DNA of 64,000 nt. It comes from Anaeramoeba flamelloides (lineage: Eukaryota > Metamonada > Anaeramoebidae). The notes below the pieces were generated by a model. The model was not told where the DNA came from, searched no databases, and saw only the letters and a program-made list of their open reading frames with translations. Shown piece after piece: positions 11,139-22,829 of this stretch (position 1 is its first letter; each line of letters starts with the position of its first letter). The stretch covers positions 4,927,001 through 4,991,000 of the forward strand of contig JANTQA010000015.1 in the NCBI GenBank assembly GCA_027625915.1, given 5' to 3'. The translations under genes were made by a program, and so were the position numbers.

Positions 11139-11349
11139 TTTCATCAACGACATTTTCATTTTTGAAACGAATTCCATACACACACACTTCAAGTCCTTTT
11201 ATAAAACCAAATTTGAAGAGTTTTCCAAACACAACCTGGAAAAGTTTAAAAGATCAAATAAAAAAACAGATTAAACACTTTTTAAAATTATCTAAACTAT
11301 TTTTCAAAACGAAACATGAACCGAATTCAAAAACAAAAAATGACTAACA
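11139..11349 (+). other. Coding-like stretch, possible 3' exon
   Basis: After a good acceptor (TTCTTTCAG, 11130-11138) a 70-codon frame runs to TAA at 11349. It has A/T-ending codons and a basic product (TWKSLKDQIKKQIKHFLKL). A second frame through the same bases is also open. It could be a further exon of the gene at 10320 or an unrelated fragment. Confidence 0.25.
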
Positions 11350-11535
11350 ACAAAATAAACACAAGAGTTTCAAGTGTAATTTCTTCCTAGAATATTGTTA
11401 AACAAATTTCAAGAAAAACCCTTTCTTTTTATTTTTTTTTTCGAGACAAAATCTGAAAATTATTTTAATGCACATACTTTTCAAGAAAAACTATAACCAC
11501 CAAGACTCTCAAAAATTTACAAAGTTAGACTTGGA

Positions 11536-11852
11536 ACTCTTTTCGCATCATATCCAAGTTCAGTTAGAAGGACGACTTTACCAATGCTTTCTCTTCCAAA
11601 CTTTCCAAAAGATGTTCAAGTTAAGGGATTAGTTTGTACCAAAGAAGTCTAAAATGAAAAGTGTGTTGCTATTGATTACGTGTAAATCATGCTAGTACCC
11701 CATGAATCAAATGCCTCCAAAACAATTCGATTAGTAAAATAGTTACACAAAATGTTGATCTCGTTAATTAGCAATGATCCCCGTTGTATTAATAAAAAAC
11801 CCGAAACAATCCTTGCAAAAAAGCTACTTTTTGAGACAAATTTAAAGGTTTA
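11536..11852 (+). pseudogene. Decayed coding sequence, family unknown
   Basis: A single frame reads naturally for about 105 codons (LGTLFASYPSSVRRTTLPML, NFPKDVQVKGLVCTKEV, LHKMLISLISNDPRCINKK) but is cut by TAA, TAA and TAG before its final TAA. An overlapping second frame from ATG 11469 gives 54 codons and is also plausible, so the true frame is uncertain. No family was recognised. Confidence 0.3.
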
Positions 11853-12059
11853 ACAATCAATACAAAAACCACAAAGTTGAAAAATATCTTTCTTAAATTT
11901 GTAATGAAATGTCGATTGGTGGAAAAAAAATTCTGATTTTTTAAAAAAATATAAATAATTAACGAATGAGATTCTTTTTGACAAATTATTTTTACAAATC
12001 TTGTAAATCACCAAGAAATACAACTAGATTTATAGAAAAGAAACAAAAGTAAATCAATC

Positions 12060-13070
12060 TTTTGGTTTTTATGTTTACTGTTCACTAGCATGAAAAAATA
12101 AAATTGAAAAAAAAAAAAGTTAACAAAACTACTACCTTCGTTAACCTTTCACATTAATAATAAAATTTATTCACAACATAACCTCATATTTCCAGAACTT
12201 CAAATTCGTGATGCTATTGTATTTATTGTTGTTAGTATAAACACCTTTTTTAAAAGTCTCTAGTCTCTATTCAAGAAAAAAAGGTGTTTTTTTCTGGTAA
12301 AAAATTTTAAATAAACGGAAGGATGAATTTTTGATTAATACAACTTGGAGACATTTACTTTAATAGATAATAACTAATAGTTTTGAAAATGTTGTACTCA
12401 TCTAATAACACTGAAATAGAGAAAAAAAAAATACCCGATGATAATTATTGTCGTGTCTGTAGAATGTCGTCAAGTGTCTAGATTTTCCAGGATTCAAAAG
12501 AATTGAGTAAAAACTTTGATTTTTCTTCATTCTTTTGAATTCTGGAAAACCTAACGGAGGTGCCTGAGAGTGCCGTAGAGTGCCTAGCTTTTCCAGAATT
12601 CAAAAGAATGGAGAAAAATCATAGATTTTACTCAATTCTTTTAAATTCTGGAAAAGCTAACGGCGGTTTTTAATTACTTTTTGAAATAAACCTAAGGGAA
12701 AAATCAAAAAAAAATATTTTTTCCAATTTATATCAATAAATAATTCCATAATAGTTAAAATAATTGGTTGTCCATTTGAATGATATTTATTAAATTTAAA
12801 ATACTTTTAAAATAGAATGATTATAATCTCTTAAATATAAAAAAAAATATTCATATTTTTTACCATTAAATTTGAAAAAAAATCTTACTAGAACCTTGTA
12901 AATTGGATTTTTAAAACTTTAATTGTAAAATATCTTGAAAAATAATTTTTGATAAAAGATCTTTTATTAACGAATAGTGTTTGTAATAAGTGAGATTATC
13001 AAAAAGTAAAAAAATTCGCAAATGTTTAATTTTTTTTTCAAAAAATTTTTTCATGATCGTGTTGTAAAAA
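12060..13070 (+). repeat. Dispersed ~1-kb repeat family F7, copy 1
   Basis: Colinear with 34750-35655: a CACTAGCATGAAAAAATAAA-like start, the hairpin at 12440-12665, a TTTTTCCAATTTA block and an end near ATGATCGTG. Divergence is moderate. There is no open frame. Confidence 0.65.
12440..12665. repeat. Double hairpin built on the CTAGCTTTTCCAGAATTC core
   Basis: Two successive inverted repeats pair TTTTCCAGAATTCAAAAGAA with its complement across short loops. GAGTGCCTAGC precedes the second arm and CTAACGG follows it. Related sites occur near 16.1-16.25, 35.12-35.22 and 61.05-61.23 kb, and the core alone at 6.49 kb. Confidence 0.7.
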
Positions 13071-13274
13071 AAAATTGGGAATCAAAAAAAAAGTGTGACA
13101 ATTATTTTGTCAAAAATTAAAAATTTAATTGCCAACATTATTAAAACTGATCAAAACCACGAGAATTCTTTGAAGATAATAAGATTCCAAATTGGGATTA
13201 AAACCTTTTAAGAAGTGTAGTATCTAACTTAGATTTACTTCATTTCAATTACATCAAGATCCTTTAAATTATTA

Positions 13275-13805
13275 CAAAAATTCAAAATTTTCTACGCAGT
13301 TAAAACTGGTACAAACAATCACAATAATATAATTCCATTCAAATTGGAAATAATTTTGATTTTTGAAAAATATGAAAATCATTTTTTCATCTTTTGGTTT
13401 TTTGTTTTCATTTGATTTTTTGAATTACGTAACTTGTTTCGTTCGATCAATAATTTTATTCAACAATTGATATTAGGTTAAAGTTGAGATTCTCCAAAAA
13501 GAAGAACTCCAATAAAATTAGTTGGTAGTATCTAACCATTTGATCGATCAATAATTCCAAATAGAATTTCAACAAATTTACCAATGTATTTTTTTGTTTG
13601 GCTCTCTCCAAAATTTTTAACACACCAATAATTTATTAGTATTAATAATTATTTATTTTTTGTTTTGTTGGTTTTGTAATTTATAAATAATTGTTAACAT
13701 TTCAATTAGCGAATGGTTCTAATTTGACATTTCTTCTTGAATTGACTAAATAAGTTTGTTTTTTTTTTCAAAAATTGAATTTTGGTGCGATTAAAAATTT
13801 TGAAT
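13275..13805 (+). mobile_element. Miniature element family R, copy 1
   Basis: The ends are ATTCAAAATTTT and AAAATTTTGAAT. The body contains AACAATTGATATTAGG, TAGTTGGTAGTATCTAAC and GCTCTCTCCAAAATTTTTAA. Other copies: 32580-33105 (same strand), and 24960-25460, 44995-45515 and 46975-47690 (opposite strand). Confidence 0.75.
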
Positions 13806-14285
13806 TGGAGTTTAGAATATCTTAAAAATGAAATTATTTATTATGATTGTAAAAAGTGACAAAAATGAGTAAAAAGTACATTTTTTTGTCAATTCATCAT
13901 CTGGAAAATTCAGAATTTCAGTGATAATCCTTAATATTTAGTCTGAATTATTTTTGTGAGTACTTGTGAAAAACTCGATTCTTGTTAAGATAAAGAAATT
14001 GTGAAAAAGAACAATTTCTAATTTTTCATTTTAAATCTTAATATAACCTGAAAAACGTTATTTTTTTAAAAATTACATTGAATATCAGGATTAAAGGATT
14101 AAATCCCCAAAGGAATCGATATAAAATCCAAAGAACTAACCCAAGAAATACTTATTTTTAAAATAACATTTACAATGACAAAGATAAAAAATAGTGATAA
14201 TTCTTCATTTCCAGATTCTATTTAGATTTAGTTTTATAATAAAAATTTTATTTTTAAGACATTCTTCTTGAACTAAACTTTGTTT

Positions 14286-14810
14286 CAGTCAAAGTAGGGT
14301 ATCCAAAAAAACACATTTTTTTCAAATATCAAATATTTTTTATAAATGTCCTTTGAAGATTAAATAAGAAATAAGTGCAATAATAAACATTAAAGAATAG
14401 TTGATATCTGCCTGAAATAAAACTAATAAAAATAAAAAATCTTCTTAAAAATTGAAAAACCCAAATTTTTAGGGCATCCCCAATTGAGAAAAACAACATT
14501 GTTCATTTTGATCTTCTATTGAAGATCAAATAAAATTTCAATAGAAATCAAAATTATTTCTCTACGATCATTTTTACTTTATCAATAACCTTAGAATAAC
14601 ACGTTTTTACCAAGTAACCATCGATCTTGCAATAAAAAAAAAATTTTGCAAATGTTTTTGGGTGTAAAAAAAAAATGTAAAAAAAACCAAAAAATGGGAA
14701 AAAATGATTTCAATTTTGAAATTTTCAAAAATAAAATTTTTTCTTCTAATATCCATTCAAACCCTTTAAACAAATGTAATTCATCCATTATAATTGGGCC
14801 CCTTTGACTG
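14286..14810 (+). mobile_element. TIR element family F3, copy 1 (525 bp)
   Basis: It runs from CAGTCAAAG to GGGCCCCTTTGACTG. Copy 2 at 59769-60434 shares the ends and the internal ACATTAGAATAACACG-type block. The left end here has lost the GGGCCC. The GC-rich tip is conspicuous. No coding frame was found. Confidence 0.75.
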
Positions 14811-15189
14811 GAAAATGGATTATCGTGATGAAATTGAAATCACAGGAAACTAAGCTAGATACTATACCTCTTAAAAGGTTTTAATCCCCATTTGGAATCT
14901 TATTATCTTCAAAGAATTCTCGTTGTTTTGATCAGTTTTACTAATGTTTGGCAATTAAATTTTTAATTTTTGACAAAATAGCTGTCCCACTTTTTTTCAG
15001 TTTCCCAATTTTTTTCCGCAAAAGTAAATAATTATTGAATAAATCTTGATATTAAAAAATGAAAAAATAGTTACTTTTGGAGTTACTAAATATTGGTTAT
15101 CAAAATACTTTGAAAACTATTATTTCAAGTTTTTAATTTTTAGGTTTTGAATAGAAAAATTAATTAAAAAAAAAAATTTGAAAATAGAC

Positions 15190-15790
15190 CCTTTCTAATT
15201 GTGATACTTGGTAAAAAATATAATAAATTATTATTATTATTATTGAAGAAGTGTAAATAACACTCTAAATGTTCTATTACTTCAAGTTCTAAAAAAGGTA
15301 ATTTAAGCGTTAAATCATTGATTTCATGGTTATTCATAAGAAACACATACCCAAATTATCTTTATGGTTCAAAAGCAAAAAAAAAAAATTGACAAGAAAA
15401 AAGAAAAAAAGAAATTTTAAAAGAATTTATCAGAAGCAATTGATACAAATCAAAAAAAAAAAAATAACAAAATACAATCTTTTGATTAAGAACACCCAAA
15501 ATCAACCCCACAATACTTTTGGTTAATTTTATTTAATTTGATAATTGATCATGAATGTTCATTTGGGGGTTAGTTGTTTAATTGTTGTATTTTCTTTTTT
15601 TTCTTTTTGATTGAATTTGCAATAAACTTTGATATTTTTTGCCTTTACTTTTTAGTTTTTATTTTCAAGTTACACATACTTTCGTGTTTCAGTGCCACGG
15701 TATTAGCAATTAACCACTTGATCTTTTAACCTTAATAACTCTTCTTCACAATATAAAGAAAATTCAGCAATGGAAAAAATGGAAAAAAAT
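15190..15790 (+). repeat. Dispersed repeat family F9, copy 1
   Basis: Colinear with 29255-29830 in the FAM172-type gene intron. Shared blocks: CACAATACTTTTGGTTAATT, CATGAATGTTCATTTGG and AACCACTTGATCTTTT. Open frames of about 60 codons in it are not conserved between the copies. Confidence 0.65.
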
Positions 15791-15949
15791 AAAAAATCCT
15801 ATTATTTTTTTTATTTATTTTTTTTTATTATTGAAGAGAGGTGATTCAACAAAATTACTTCCTGTTTGCCGTAAGGTTTTTATTAATTTTAGAAATAAAA
15901 CGAAAATTTATTTAATTTTCGGTTTATTTCTCAAATTAAAAAAAACCAC

Positions 15950-16245
15950 CGTTAGCTTTTCTTGAGTTTTCTGTTTATTTCTAAAGTAAAAAAAACCTAG
16001 AACACTTCACATATAAAATAGAAAACCTCAAAAAAACCTCGAACACTTCACAAGTATAAAACAGAAAACCTCAAGAAAGGCTAGGCACTCGACTGCACTT
16101 TCCGTTAGGTTTTTTTTAATTTTAGAAATAAACCGAAAATTAAATAAAATTTCATTTTAATTAAAAATTTAAAAAAACCCTGGGCACTTCACGTTAGGTT
16201 TTCCAGAATTTAAAAGAATTGAGTAAAAGCTAGGTACTTGATGGT
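15950..16245. repeat. Cluster of TAGGTTTT/CTAGGCACT core repeats
   Basis: Several short copies of CTAGGCACT, CGTTAGGTTTT and TTTTCCAGAATTTAAAAG in both orientations, apparently a scrambled relative of the hairpin at 12440-12665. Confidence 0.5.
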
Positions 16246-16249
16246 ACTT

Positions 16250-16830
16250 TCAGAAACTCTAAAATTTTATTTAGAGTTTTTTTTTATCTTAGCTATAATG
16301 TATGCAAGATTATATTAGAACTCATAGGATATCTTTTCTTTAAAAAATGAAAAGAAATTTTTTTATTTCTAAACAAAGATAAGAACAAGAAAAAGAGAAA
16401 GAAATGAAAGAGAGGATTTATTGGTAAGGGTTAAGTGCTCAAGAGCTCTTAATCTGTTAAAGAGAGAGTTTTGAAGCGAATAAATTTGTGACTCCTAATT
16501 CAAAGAGTAGTCAAAAGAACCTTTTAATTACAGCCATTAGAAGTATTTTAAACTCAATTTAGTTTTCTGCAATGAAAGAGAGGATAAAAAAGTAATAAAA
16601 AAAAAAGTAAAAATTTGATTGAAAAGTTAATTTTGTACCCCTAAGCCTTAAATGGGTTGGTTCGTAGTTGTTTCCTTTTATGTAGATTTTGTTTGGATCG
16701 CCACCATAATTTGCTTTAATAAAGAGATCTAAATATTTGAACAACTGTAGATCAAATGAAATAGGTTACTTTATTAAGTTTTAATTTATAACTTTATAGA
16801 TGGGTTGAATCTATAAAGCTGCTGAGTTTT
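16250..16830 (+). repeat. Repeat family F8, copy 1, with possible protein remnant
   Basis: Inverted partner at 60640-61040. On the minus strand near 16630-16740 a short frame reads IKANYGGDPNKIYIKGNN, and the partner still shows TYGGDP. This suggests descent from a coding element, unidentified. The 61-codon frame itself is too short to call a gene. Confidence 0.5.
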
Positions 16831-17540
16831 TAAGATAAGAATTGGGTTTTCAAAATTTTCTTTTCAGTTGCTTGGTGTTCTTTTGATTTTTTTTTATTTT
16901 AATATTTTTTTAAAATTGTTTTTGTAAATTTCCCAAATCTTGTTTTCGCAAAAACTCAGTACAAGTATTCGACTTTACAGCAAAAACCTAGTCCAAGTAA
17001 CGACTCGAAAGATTGCACGGAAAGTTCAATTCGGTTAACTTCGGTTCGGTTTCAAATTGCATCAGTTGGATTCAGTTTTCTTCATTGAATATCTAATCAG
17101 AACAAGTTTGGTTGGGTTCAAGATCTGATAAAGTTTAAGATCTAATAACGATCAAGTCTATCAATTCTTATAATGATTTTTTTCTGACTTTTACCCCCTC
17201 AAACACCTAAAAAAACAAAAAGAGGAGGAACCGAAGTAACTCAAACAACCAAAGTAACCAAAGTAACCAAAGGAACCCAAACAACTTAAAAAGGGAAATT
17301 TGGAAAAGGTCAAAAGTATAGAAAATAAAAAGTCTTATTATGTTTTTTTCATCTTGCAAAGCAAAAAATAAAATAAAAAATTTGTGTTAGTAATGATTTA
17401 AAAATAGTTGAATAATATATAAAAAAACCTTAAATAAATTTTAATTGCAAAATTAACGTACTAAATATATCATTCCGATTGTCTTTAATTTTCTTTTTAT
17501 AAATTTTAATTTAATTTTCTTTCTCTGATCTTTTTAATTA
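16831..17540 (+). other. 5' region of the Gln-rich gene, first exon unresolved
   Basis: Less AT-rich than average. It contains a short tandem of AAAGTAACC (about 17240-17270) and a repeated AAGATCTRATAA word near 17135. A 5' exon for the downstream gene should lie here, since its second exon starts at an acceptor with no ATG in frame. One possible donor is GTAACT at about 17236. I could not settle it. Confidence 0.4.
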
Positions 17541-19075
17541 GGCCCAAAAACTCGAGATCAAATTTCGAAAAATACAAAATTTGCAAAACAAAGGATATGT
17601 GTAGTATTATCTATTTTTAAAGGAATTGGTTTGGTTAAGGAAAATTCAAATAAAAGACGTTCTTTATTTTTAAATGTCTCGCAAATTGATGTTATACCTA
17701 ACACCTTAGAACAAAATAAAAAAGTCATTGAATTACGAAGAAGAAGAAGAAATTTAAGAAATAAAGGTCTAACACTTTTAAACCAACTTCAATCAAGACT
17801 AAATGAAAATAATACAAATTCTGATTATTTAAAAATTTTTGAAGAAAAAAAAAAACTATTACTAAAATCAATTTTTTCAAAAAAAGAAAAATATGAAACA
17901 AAAATTGAAACAAACGGTAACCCTGCTGTTGAATTTCTAAAAAATATCCAGAAACCAACAAACGGAACAATTGAAATAATACAAAAAATTCTTCAAAATA
18001 AAAATCAATCAAAGGTTGACTTAAAAGAGAAGATCAAAACGCGATCAAAAAAATCCCATATCAAGTATAAACTGCGCTATCCAAATAAATACAAATCGAA
18101 AGCTCGTTCCCAATCTCAATCTCAGAAATTACCACCAAAGCTACAGCCGGAACAGAGACAAACACGTGGACATACAGAAACAAGAAAACAAATATTTCCA
18201 GTGCAACAAGAACAGACACAGAACAATACACAAACACAATTAGAAAAAAAAATACTCCAGCAACAGCAGCAACAGCAGCAACAGCAACGATTATTTTCTC
18301 AACAAATCCAACAACAACAGCAGCAGCAGTGGCAACGGTCACAACAAAAACAAAAACAATCAACAATTCAAAAATATCCCAAAATTCCTTTTCAAACAAA
18401 TTTTCAAAACCAAATAAATTCTCAATTTCAACAAAAATTCCAATCAAACCAACAAGTAAAAGAACAAAAATTCAAACCATTATCACACAAGCATACATCA
18501 TTGCAATATAATAGCGAAATGCACCCAACACGGCAATTATTAAACATTTCTAATATTTCACAGATAAGACCCAAAGTCATTGAAAATAAATTAGCAATGT
18601 TACCAAAAGCTCTAGATCTTGAGAAAAATAAAACAAATCAAAGTAACACAATAATGAAAAATGAAAAGGAAAAGGGAAAGGAAAGGGAAAAGGGGGAGGG
18701 AGGGGGGATAGATATCTATAAGATGAAACTTAAGCCGAACCTCCCATCAGTCAATCGCATTCGTAAATCAACACCAATATTTATTCAAGGATCACCAACT
18801 ATTGAGAAAAAAAATACAATTACACCAACAACACTCCCTTCCTTTCAGAATTATCCCCAATTTGATTTTGCAAATTTTTTATATTCAGTTTCACCAATTT
18901 CTAGATCGCCAACTACTACCCTTTTTGAGGAAGATGTGAATCGAGTTAGTCCTTGGAGTATATAAATTTATTTTTAATTTTCTTTTTTTTTTACAAAATA
19001 TTTCATTTGATAATCAATCTGTTTTTAATTTATTCCAATCTTTTATTTAAATTGTATTTTTTTTATTTTATTTTA

Positions 19076-19112
<37 letters not shown>

Positions 19113-19491
19113 TTTTCTTTATAGCTTATGATCGATTCTTAAATAGCGAAAGAACTATGACTCCATCTGAACCTGATGAACTTCGTAAAAATGTAAAATC
19201 AGAATCTCCATATTCTATGAATTTTTATGGCCAATCGCCATATCTTCCTACGCTTCGTTTTTCTCCCTATCTTTTCCAACAGGATCCAAACAATACTTTT
19301 CAACAAAGTATTAGTCCACTCCGGTTTTTTAATCCTGAATTATTTGATAAAGTGCAAAAAGAAATCTCAGAAACACAAAAAAAAATACAACAGCAGCAGC
19401 AGCAACAACAACAACCACAACCACAACCACAATTACATCCACAATTAAATCCATTTTTCTTTCTTAAAAATCCACAACCACAACCACAGCT

Positions 19492-19540
<49 letters not shown>

Positions 19541-19906
19541 ACACAACAAGAACAACAAGAGCAGAAACAGAAGCATACACATACACAATTACAACAACAG
19601 CAGCAACAGCAACGATTATTTTCTCAACAAATCCAACAACAGCAACAACGGCAGCAACAAATACAGCAACAAATCCAACAACAGCAACAGAAACAACACC
19701 AATTTTATCTTCAACAATATAAACAACAACCCCAATTCCAATCTCAAGAAAAAACAGTTATACTTGAAAAAAATAGAGCAACTAAACAAAATCAAGATCC
19801 GAATGAAGTTGATAAAATCATGAAACCCTATGAAAACGAAAATAACCAAGAATCACGTGTACAACCCAAATTTATTCCAAAAATTTCAGAAGATTGGTTT
19901 AAATAA
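17541..19906 (+). CDS. Gln-rich low-complexity protein, two exons seen, first exon not found
   Basis: Exon A (17541..18957) begins after acceptor TTAATTAG and is open at once (KTRDQISKNTKFAKQRICVV). Exon B (19125..19906) ends at TAA. The intron (GTATAT...CTTTATAG, 167 bp) joins phase 1 to phase 1 and contains (ATT)n. The ~730-residue product has a basic Arg/Lys segment (IELRRRRRNLRNKG) with likely coiled coil, then long Gln runs in both exons and Pro/Ser-rich segments with SPYLPTLRFSPYLFQQ. No domain was recognised. The stretch QRLFSQQIQQQQQ occurs in both exons with identical DNA over more than 30 bases, suggesting internal duplication or conversion. A regulatory or aggregation-prone scaffold is possible; the function is unknown. 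Confidence 0.7.
19078..19112. repeat. (ATT)n microsatellite in intron
   Basis: About eleven ATT units inside the intron of the Gln-rich gene, just upstream of its acceptor. Confidence 0.9.
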
Positions 19907-20309
19907 TTCTTTATTTTTTATAATTTCTATTTGTTTAATCTAATACATTAAAAAATCTCTTGTTTAATAAAAGATAAAAGATTTTTTTTTTTATTTTTTA
20001 TTTTTTATTTTTTTTTGAACACCATAAAGTAATAATAATTTGAAAACAAGTTATGTTAATAGTCTATTTGTGGAAAATAAAATAAAACCTTAATTAGAGT
20101 CGAATCTTGAAATTTTCAATATTTTAATAAACATTTTTTTGATTAAACTTTAGGTTTTGATAAATAAATTTTTGTTTCTAAAATGGAGAATGTATTTCTA
20201 GATGGATCATTGGAATTAATCATAGAATAAACAAAATAATTAATTTTGATAAGGTGAGTATTAGAAAAAAAAATTTACTTTTTTAAGAACCAAACAATAA
20301 AGAAATGTC

Positions 20310-20567
20310 ATGTTTCCAAATAAATTTGTTGAAATCAAGAATGAAAAAAAAAAAAATCTCCCAAAAAAAGTATATTTTAGAAGATTTGTTTTCATTGTCT
20401 TCTTAATTTGGATGAATCCAACCAAAATAGATTACCTTGAATTTCTCGCCCCATTACTAATTCTTATTTTTGTAAAAACATTTTTTTACAAATTTGCTTT
20501 CGAAATTCTTTTTTCAAATATTTTAATCAAACAAAGCCAAAACCAAGAATACTATTTCAAAAATTAA
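20310..20567 (+). CDS. Possible small membrane protein (85 aa)
   Basis: An ATG-started single-exon frame ending in TAA. A Lys-rich N-terminus (NEKKKNLPKK) precedes two hydrophobic segments (about residues 27-37 and 45-62), followed by a polar Asn/Gln tail. This is compatible with a two-span membrane protein. No family was recognised, and Phe/Ile-rich chance frames are common in this DNA, so the call is tentative. Confidence 0.3.
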   Translation: MFPNKFVEIKNEKKKNLPKKVYFRRFVFIVFLIWMNPTKIDYLEFLAPLLILIFVKTFFYKFAFEILFSNILIKQSQNQEYYFKN

Positions 20568-22484
20568 AATAAAGGTGTTGGATTTTTGGAATCAAAAAAC
20601 AGTTACAAAAGATTCAAATCAAAATAATTGAGAAATTCAAGATAACAAATTTCAATCAGATTCAGAATTTTTTTGAGTTCTCATTTTAATGTAAAATAAA
20701 TAACATCTATAAATATATTTATGAAGAAAGTTATTCAAAAATATCTTATATTATAAAACAAAACTAGAAAATTTAGCAAATTAAATTAAAAATAGAATTA
20801 AAAATAATTTTGAGAAATTCTTTAGTCATAGTAATTTGTTTATAAATATTTATATAAAAAAGCATTTCCCATAGAGAATTAAAAATAAACCCAAATTGGG
20901 AATGAGTAATGTACCAAATGTTACAGATAAGATCAAGAAATATATAATTTTTATATATATTTTTTCTTGATAAATTTTTTAATTTTTTTTAATTTCAATT
21001 TTTTTAAATAGATGTAACTATTTTATACTATTGATAAATTCCACCCCGTATTTATTAAAACATTCATATATTGGGTTGAATAATTACTTTTCTTTGTTCA
21101 ATTTCAAATAAATAGAGACACCCAACATTGGTAAAATACACTTCCCTATTAAGCGATTGCCATTTGACAGAATAGGAATTTTAATATTTTAAGTGGATTA
21201 AGAGAGGTTTTCTAAAAGAATTTTCCAGATGCATTACAAATGAAGTATTTTTGTATTATTAAAGGTGTATAGGTTCTTTTATTCAAAGATTAAAATAAAA
21301 ATATGTTAACTAAAATAATATTTTTTGGATTTTTAAAATTTTTTTCTTTATCATTCCCACCTATCGCAGATAAATAATTAATAGAAAATGGTATAGTTTG
21401 AAATGTAAATTATTAATTATCATTCAGTTATTAACACTTTAGTACTAATTAACTGATTTAAATATAAAATTATTTAATTATATATTTTCTAAAGTGTATT
21501 TTTACTATCTGGTAAATCAAATTTTAGAGTAGAGAAAAAACTAAAAAACAATAAACAACTCAATTTTTTTTTGAAATATATAATAGATAGGCAGATATAA
21601 TCTTTAATCAAATCTATATAGCACCCTCGCCAATCTAAAAGTATATTATTTGTAGTGAATGTTCAAGATTCATTTTGAAGGTAAAACTTTAATAATATAT
21701 AATCCTCAAAATGGTACAAATTAATTATCACAAGTGAAAAGTTTCTAGAAAATCTAAATAATTAAGTCAAAATTGAAAAAATCTTTATCTTTTATAATTA
21801 TTTCGAATGTATTTATTAACACTTTTAATGCAATAACTTTCAATGAAAATTAATGAACAAAAAAATTACAAAATAAGGTATAAAATACAGATTCTAGTAA
21901 AATAATTTGTGTTAAAAAAATTCCAAATTTTATTCCTTAATTTAAAAATTTTTTTGTTCATTAATTGTTGTTGAAAATTTGTACCTTCATAGTAAAAATG
22001 AGTATACTAAAAATACAAAAATAAGTTAGTAATTTTCCCAAAAATATTGATTTTCAGATTCTTAACCACATTCATAGTCCAGTCATTATTTCTTATTACC
22101 CTTATTTGACTATCGATAACTACCTTGACAATTTATCAATTTGTCTCAAAACTTTTTGACCCAATTTCATTTAAATTCTAGAGTCAGAATCTTTATTTTA
22201 TTTTTGAATTAGGATCAAAAAAAAATCATATTGAAATTTTTTCAAAGAAAAATCAACAAAAAAATATAGATAGGTAAACTTGAACACCCCACTAGAAACT
22301 TGAAAATGAAATTGAAAATGATAACAATTTTCTAGCATAAACAAGTAATGATTATTTCAAAAATTCTGAATCAACAACTCTAACTTTAAAAGATCACCTT
22401 TCCTATAATTTAAAATTATTGGTTATATTATTAAAAAAAAATCACTTACATTCATTTTTAATTGTGAATATTTGGAAAATTTTT
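20568..22484. other. Long non-coding stretch, nothing assigned
   Basis: Very AT-rich. I found no frame above 60 codons and no repeat with a partner in the window. Confidence 0.5.
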
Positions 22485-22829
22485 GTGTAATTTCATTTAT
22501 TTAAAACCAAATCCTTTTTATATGAATTTAACTTTTAAAAATATAAAACACCCTCTAATTAATGAAGATTAATAAAATTACACTTGTCCAAAATACCATT
22601 CAATTAATCAAAAAACAAGAATAAAAATTATCATTTTCCAAACTCTAGCAAACCTCTATAAAACTCAATTGTTTTTCAAAAATGGTAGATCTACTTAGGT
22701 TTGCAAATAATTAAATGAGAATTAAATAAAGATCCCACACTTTAATGAACTTTATGTAGGTTTATTACCGAGGTTCATAAAAACTTTGGTTATTTTTTTT
22801 TTTATTATTATTATTTAACGGAGGAGTTT

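Larger units (their letters stand above)
13070..15017. mobile_element. Composite inverted-repeat element with two elements inside it
   Basis: Arms of about 165 bp (13074-13230 and 14855-15017) are inverted copies, sharing GAGAATTCTTTGAAGATAAT and TTTTTAATTTTTGACAAAAT. Between them lie an R-family copy (13275-13805) and an F3 element (14286-14810). No target duplication is clear. Confidence 0.7.

Noticed and set aside
15164-15526. Short frames on both strands
   Set aside because: They lie in repeat F9 and are not preserved in the copy at 29255-29830.
18061-18447. 128-codon minus-strand frame opposite the Gln codons
   Set aside because: Val/Ala/Phe-rich antisense of CAA/CAG runs; starts within the real exon and has no independent support.
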